NCBI GenBank assembly: GCA_016708435.1
Contig: JADJFV010000011.1
Location: forward strand, 1 to 10,147
Direction: 5' to 3'
DNA length: 10,147 nt
From: Leptospiraceae bacterium
Lineage (GTDB): Bacteria > Spirochaetota > Leptospiria > Leptospirales > Leptospiraceae
The notes below the pieces were generated by a model that saw nothing but the letters and a program-made list of their open reading frames with translations, made no database searches and was not told where the DNA came from. Within the stretch, counting starts at the first letter, position 1. Every line of letters starts with the position of its first letter. Position numbers and translations under genes: made by a program. This document shows, one piece after another, positions 7,506 through 10,147 of the stretch.

Positions 7506-7524
7506 TCCTAGTCTAATACTAGGA
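7506..7524. promoter_or_regulatory. Perfect 7-bp inverted repeat upstream of the operon
   Basis: TCCTAGT (7506-7512), a five-base gap CTAAT, then ACTAGGA (7518-7524). It lies 38 bp upstream of the ATG at 7468 and has no adjacent T-run on either strand, so it is more likely an operator than a terminator. A TTGACG lies further upstream on the minus strand (7555-7560) but has no convincing -10 at proper spacing. Confidence 0.35.
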
Positions 7525-7648
7525 CAAAATAGAAGGTATTTCTGTAATTATTTACGTCAAGAGGGAAAATACGTTTTACTTCAAAAACGATTGTCATCTT
7601 TAGTGAATAGGTTTTTAAAGTTCGATGAGTGCTAAAAAATTTACTAAA
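7525..7648. other. Intergenic, no supported gene
   Basis: This AT-rich spacer lies between the possible operator and the stop of the immunity-like gene. I found no open frame with family resemblance, no hairpin with a T-run and no RNA gene. Any promoter for the operon would have to lie here. Confidence 0.5.
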
Positions 7649-8135
7649 TTACAAATAACTCTTTCCTTCCATATCGACCCAACCTGTCTTGGAAAGTTCT
7701 TTAACTTTATTGCGAAGCCAAGGCTCGGCAGGTGCCGATACAACGAAGGTAATCACTATCATTTTGATAGATTAAAGTCTAGATTTTCATTAGTGATATA
7801 AAAAATATAATCAGGAAATTCAGTTTTGAAATTTAGTGAAAAGATTGGTTTTCTGGAAAAATATAAATTGTGGAATCATCCCCTTTATCAAAGAAAAGAT
7901 AAAATTCATTGGGTAATAGAAATTCATCTAGCCATTTCCATGCATTAGCATCGCAGACACTAAAACCACCATGTTCAGCAGCTGATTCCCATGGAGCGTA
8001 GTGGTATTTTCCATCCGTAAAAGTATCCCAGACTTTTTGACGAAAAAACACGGATTTTAAACTTAGACATTTCTGTTAGTTTATACCTATTGTATGTAAA
8101 GCTTCATTGATGCTTTCTTTTACAAAGTTAATCAT
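7649..8135 (-). pseudogene. Probable immunity protein of a toxin-immunity pair, broken
   Basis: The ATG at 8135 overlaps the stop of the toxin-like gene (ATGA) and has AGGA upstream. The frame opens MINFVKESINEALHTIGIN, meets an in-frame TAA at 8076-8078, and continues KVWDTFTDGKYHYAPWESAA, DANAWKWLDEFLLPNEFYLF and DDSTIYIFPENQ. A shift near 7840 leads to FKTEFPDYIFYITNENLDF, and another near 7760 to PAEPWLRNKVKELSKTGWVD ending TAA at 7649. Small, acidic, Trp/Tyr/Phe-rich proteins of about 160 residues directly after a polymorphic-toxin domain are typically immunity proteins (SMI1/KNR4-like or DUF6756-like in flavour); no family is claimed. Partnership is inferred from the overlap and order. 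The last segment could alternatively be a separate fragment. Confidence 0.55.
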
Positions 8136-8667
8136 TTTGCATTCCTGAAATAAGGTACACAATCTAAAAAGATATGACCCTTTATCCTGTCTTCTTTTTT
8201 GCCAGAGGATTTATATCCAATATGAAATACATCTGAACCCTCTAATTTGTGCATCAATGCTAACTTCTGCTCCACCAAATCCCTTCCATTCAACAACACC
8301 AGACTTTCCATTAATATCTTTCGCCCATTGCTTGGGTTGAAACTTAGAAATATCTGCTTTTGTTCTCCTGAAAGCCTCTTGCAACGCTTCCTCGAATGTT
8401 TTCAGAACCTCTCCAATCTAAATCATGTTCTTGAATTGGATACCCTGTTAAACTCCCAATATCCTTTATAAAATTCTTTTGGCAAGCACATAATCTTACC
8501 TGTTTTACTTTCCAAAGTAGATCGCAATAGGCTTCTTTTTCGTATTTTTCTAATGGTATGTGTTTTTCTATCTTAGCTTGTAAGACAGCTAATTGCTCTT
8601 CTTCAGTCTGGTCTGAGTTCTTTAGCGACGCAACAACGATAAGAATAATACCAACGGCAGATAACAA
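8132..8667 (-). pseudogene. Polymorphic-toxin-like C-terminal protein, frameshifted
   Basis: The readable part starts with a hydrophobic stretch LLSAVGIILIVVASL, then a helical TEEEQLAVLQAKIEKHIPLE segment, and DLDWRGSE. After a shift near 8395-8405 it continues TFEEALQEAFRRTKADISKF, then WKGFGGAEVSID. After another near 8255-8265 it reads GSDVFHIGYKSSGKKED and KGHIFLDCVPYFRNAK with TGA at 8132. The GAEVSID...HIGYKSSGK...GHIFLDxVP pattern resembles a C-terminal toxin domain of secreted polymorphic toxins, which act on neighbouring cells and are neutralised by an adjacent immunity protein. I cannot state its activity. The TTG at 8667 is the only possible start, with poor context and a TAG five codons upstream, so the N-terminal delivery part is probably missing. 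The 3' end overlaps the immunity gene. Confidence 0.5.
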
Positions 8668-8703
8668 GGAATAGCCTTCTTCCTAAATAAGAAGGAAAGT
8701 TTT

Positions 8704-8865
8704 TCACGTGTTATCATTCGCTTCTTTATTTTGACAGACTTGGAATTGCGCTGGATATTTCCAAGCGACAGCAGCAAAGATAGAAGGATGATTCCTCATA
8801 TCCATCTCCAAATTGAGTGCCTTGACCAAGCTGCTTATGTTATAATAGTTTTGCCAACTATAATA
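8704..8865 (-). pseudogene. Possible C-terminal gene fragment, unrecognised
   Basis: An open minus-strand frame reads SSLVKALNLEMDMRNHPSIF then AAVAWKYPAQFQVCQNKE and ends at TGA 8704-8706. The composition is protein-like, but there is no ribosome site or good start. It lies just upstream of the toxin-like gene and 53 bp from the IS, so it may be what is left of the gene upstream of that pair or of the toxin's N-terminal part. The rest of 8668-8918 shows nothing I can support. Confidence 0.25.
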
Positions 8866-8918
8866 TCATTTTTTAGGGACTGTGAAAGCATCCCCATTTT
8901 TTTAGTTAAACATCGTAT

Positions 8919-8953
8919 TGGACTACTACATATTTAATGGACACGATTTTAGG
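8919..8953 (+). repeat. IS inner-end nested terminal repeat, right copy
   Basis: TGGACTACTACAT differs by one base from the outer motif of the left copy. It is followed 19 bp on by TGGACACGATTTTAGG, a perfect inverse match to the motif at 10127-10142. Confidence 0.8.
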
Positions 8954-9778
8954 CAATCCGCTTCTCATATTGTATTCTAAAATTGACTGGGCTTGTAAAG
9001 CCTAAAGTCGAGATGAAATCTTTTCGATTGTAAAAAATTTCAATGTATCTAAATAAATCTGTTTTCGCTTCCTGCTTAGTTTCATATTTCATATGATTTA
9101 CTTTTCTACTTTTAGAGTCTTGAAGAAACTTTCGGCTACTGCATTATCCCAGCAGTCTCCCTTTCGACTCATACTTTGACGCATTTTATTTTTTTCTAAT
9201 AAACTTCTAAATTCATTACTTGTATATTGCACTCCTCTATCTGAATGAAAAATACAATCCTTCTCTGGCTTACGAGTATTAACCGCATTTTCAAATGTCT
9301 TAATAAGAAGAGGTGTTTCCATATTATCATCGAAATTCCAACCGATTATTTCTCGGTTAAAAAGATCAATGACTACGCAAAGATACATCCAAGTATTGCC
9401 TACGAATATGTAGGTAATATCGGATACCCACGCCTGGTTTGGTTTCTCAACTTGAAAATTTCTTTCCAAAAGGTTTGGCGAAATTCTATTCTCATGATTC
9501 GAATCTGTCGTTGATGGTTTAAATCCAGCCTTTATTTTACTGCTTATTTTCGCTACCTTCATAAGTCTAGATACTACACGAACATCGCACTTTATTCCTT
9601 TTTCAAATAGACCTTGCTGAATTCTTTCTGCTCCATAAGTTTCTTTAGACTCTGCATGAATTTGCACGATCCAAGAAATTAAAAAACGATGATACTGTTT
9701 TCTTTTACTCTCTTGCCTATTTAACCAACTATAAAAACCGCTTCTTGAGACTTCTAAAGCTTCGCACATTTTTACCAC
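8949..9778 (-). pseudogene. IS3-family OrfB (DDE transposase), C-terminally frameshifted
   Basis: From GTG at 9778 the frame gives 226 residues: an HTH_21-type region (EALEVSRSGFYSWLNRQESK, TYGAERIQQGLFEKGI) and an rve core. Catalytic residues are D120 (WVSDITY), D180 (FHSDRGVQY) and E216 (NAVAESFF), with the 35-residue D-E spacing of the family. Translation then ends early at 9098 because one A is missing from the GAAAAG tract (the left copy has GAAAAAG). The remaining 49 or so residues (NHMKYETKQEAKTDLFRYIE and on to KRIA-stop at 8949) are in another frame, with a further -1/+1 pair near 9010-9035. In the family OrfB is made as an OrfAB fusion by -1 frameshifting. Here that route meets a TAA at 9818-9820, so only an independent start at 9778 could give product. 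Confidence 0.85.
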
Positions 9779-9849
9779 ATCAAAAACTTCTCTATTTTCT
9801 TTTATGAAAAAACTTATTTATTTTTGTTGAGGGTCTCTCGTAAAAATGC

Positions 9850-10107
9850 CTATTGACTTTTTAAAATTAAATTCTCGTCTTCTAATCTTTGAATGAGTTT
9901 ATCTTTCTCTTTCAGTTCCTTTTCATAGTCCCTTTTCTTGGGCTTTTCTTTTGGTTTATTTACAGCTTCATTCATATGTTTCTCAATCCAACTTTTCAGC
10001 GTACATACGGGTATTCCTAAATCCCGCGCTGTCTTCTTTTTATTTTTCTCATTTGCAATGTAAAGTCTTACTGACTCTAATTTAAATTCTTTTGTATATA
10101 CTCTCAA
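9850..10107 (-). CDS. IS3-family OrfA, HTH regulatory/end-binding protein
   Basis: This is intact, about 85 residues. I place the start at TTG 10105-10107, seven bases after an AAAGGAG site (10114-10120) and aligned with the ATG of the left copy; the GTG at 10143 lies inside the terminal repeat and is unlikely. The product has an IS3-type helix-turn-helix (KEFKLESVRLYIANEK, TARDLGIPVCTLKSWIEKH) and a charged helical tail (EKELKEKDKLIQRLEDENLI), consistent with the leucine zipper used for multimerisation. In IS3 elements OrfA binds the terminal repeats and limits transposition, while the OrfAB fusion is the transposase. Confidence 0.85.
   Translation of the reverse strand: MRVYTKEFKLESVRLYIANEKNKKKTARDLGIPVCTLKSWIEKHMNEAVNKPKEKPKKRDYEKELKEKDKLIQRLEDENLILKSQ
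9859..9865 (-). promoter_or_regulatory. Candidate -1 ribosomal frameshift site T TTA AAA
   Basis: Read on the minus strand in the OrfA frame (ATT TTA AAA AGT CAA TAG), the heptamer T TTA AAA lies three codons before the OrfA stop at 9850. A -1 slip here enters the OrfB frame, as expected for IS3-family OrfAB synthesis. In this copy the shifted frame runs only 13 codons before a TAA at 9818-9820. Confidence 0.6.
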
Positions 10108-10126
10108 CTTGGTCTCCTTTTGGAAA

Positions 10127-10142
10127 CCTAAAATCGTGTCCA
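10127..10142 (-). repeat. IS outer-side inner terminal repeat, right copy
   Basis: CCTAAAATCGTGTCCA is the exact reverse complement of 8938-8953. The outer TGGACTAC motif expected beyond it is cut off by the window end. Confidence 0.8.
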
Positions 10143-10147
10143 CTTTT

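Larger units (their letters stand above)
8919..10147 (-). mobile_element. IS3-family insertion sequence, right copy, nearly complete
   Basis: The inner end is TGGACTACTACAT (8919-8931) plus TGGACACGATTTTAGG (8938-8953). At the outer side the inner motif appears as its perfect inverse at 10127-10142, and by comparison with the left copy about 14 bp of outer repeat lie beyond the window. The full length would be near 1243 bp, ordinary for the IS3 family. It contains orfA and orfB in overlapping frames with a candidate -1 slippery site. It keeps the segment deleted from the left copy but has its own lesions (a stop after the slippery site and a C-terminal frameshift), so it is probably inactive on its own. 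Confidence 0.9.

Noticed and set aside
8731..8937. Plus-strand frame with a hydrophobic stretch ending in the IS repeat
   Set aside because: There is no ribosome site, it runs into the IS terminus, and the opposite strand reads at least as protein-like.
9245..9514. Plus-strand frame opposite the right-copy transposase
   Set aside because: It is antisense to the catalytic core, which has clear DDE motifs on the minus strand.
1..10147. CRISPR arrays, tRNA or rRNA genes, riboswitches
   Set aside because: No regularly spaced repeats, cloverleaf-like segments or rRNA-like conserved stretches were seen on either strand.

Overview
The window is AT-rich DNA that most resembles a spirochaete of the genus Leptospira. 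This is an inference from protein style: an IS3-type element like those common in that genus, a lipoprotein with putative-Ig repeats and a YVTN/lactonase-type propeller, BRO/ParA accessory genes, and frequent AGGAG ribosome sites. No search was run. Almost every gene between the two IS copies lies on the minus strand, and almost every one is broken by short indels, in-frame stops or truncation. The window is best read as decayed accessory DNA, unless the sequence itself is poor in quality.

Layout from left to right. Positions 1-1114 hold a degenerate IS3-family element on the plus strand, with an internal deletion that removes a catalytic Asp. It sits inside the 5' part of an NMT1/THI5-type periplasmic-binding-domain gene (1115-1286, minus). 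Upstream of that (1324-3976, minus) is a large lipoprotein pseudogene with two putative-Ig modules and seven propeller blades, preceded by a good sigma70-type promoter (4028-4055). A GC-richer block (about 4090-4270) then abuts a truncated BRO-N fragment (4270-4475).

The core (4444-7468, minus) reads, in transcription order: a Type III restriction-modification-like remnant, a BRO/DinD-like gene, a ParA-type ATPase, an unrecognised helical protein and a small PD-(D/E)XK nuclease with a C-terminal CxxC...CxxC pair. The junctions are tight (11-nt overlap, 43-nt gap, 1-nt gap, ATGA overlap), so this was probably one operon. It looks like a plasmid, phage or defence-type island, and the ParA-helical protein-nuclease trio is the best candidate here for an undescribed system.

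Further right (7649-8667, minus) is a probable polymorphic-toxin C-terminal domain followed by a small acidic/aromatic protein that is likely its immunity partner, coupled by an ATGA overlap. Both are frameshifted. Positions 8919-10147 hold a second, better preserved but still defective IS3-family copy on the minus strand, running off the window about 14 bp before its predicted end. The two IS copies are inverted and the window ends fall at their outer termini, so the sequence may be a whole contig bounded by repeats.
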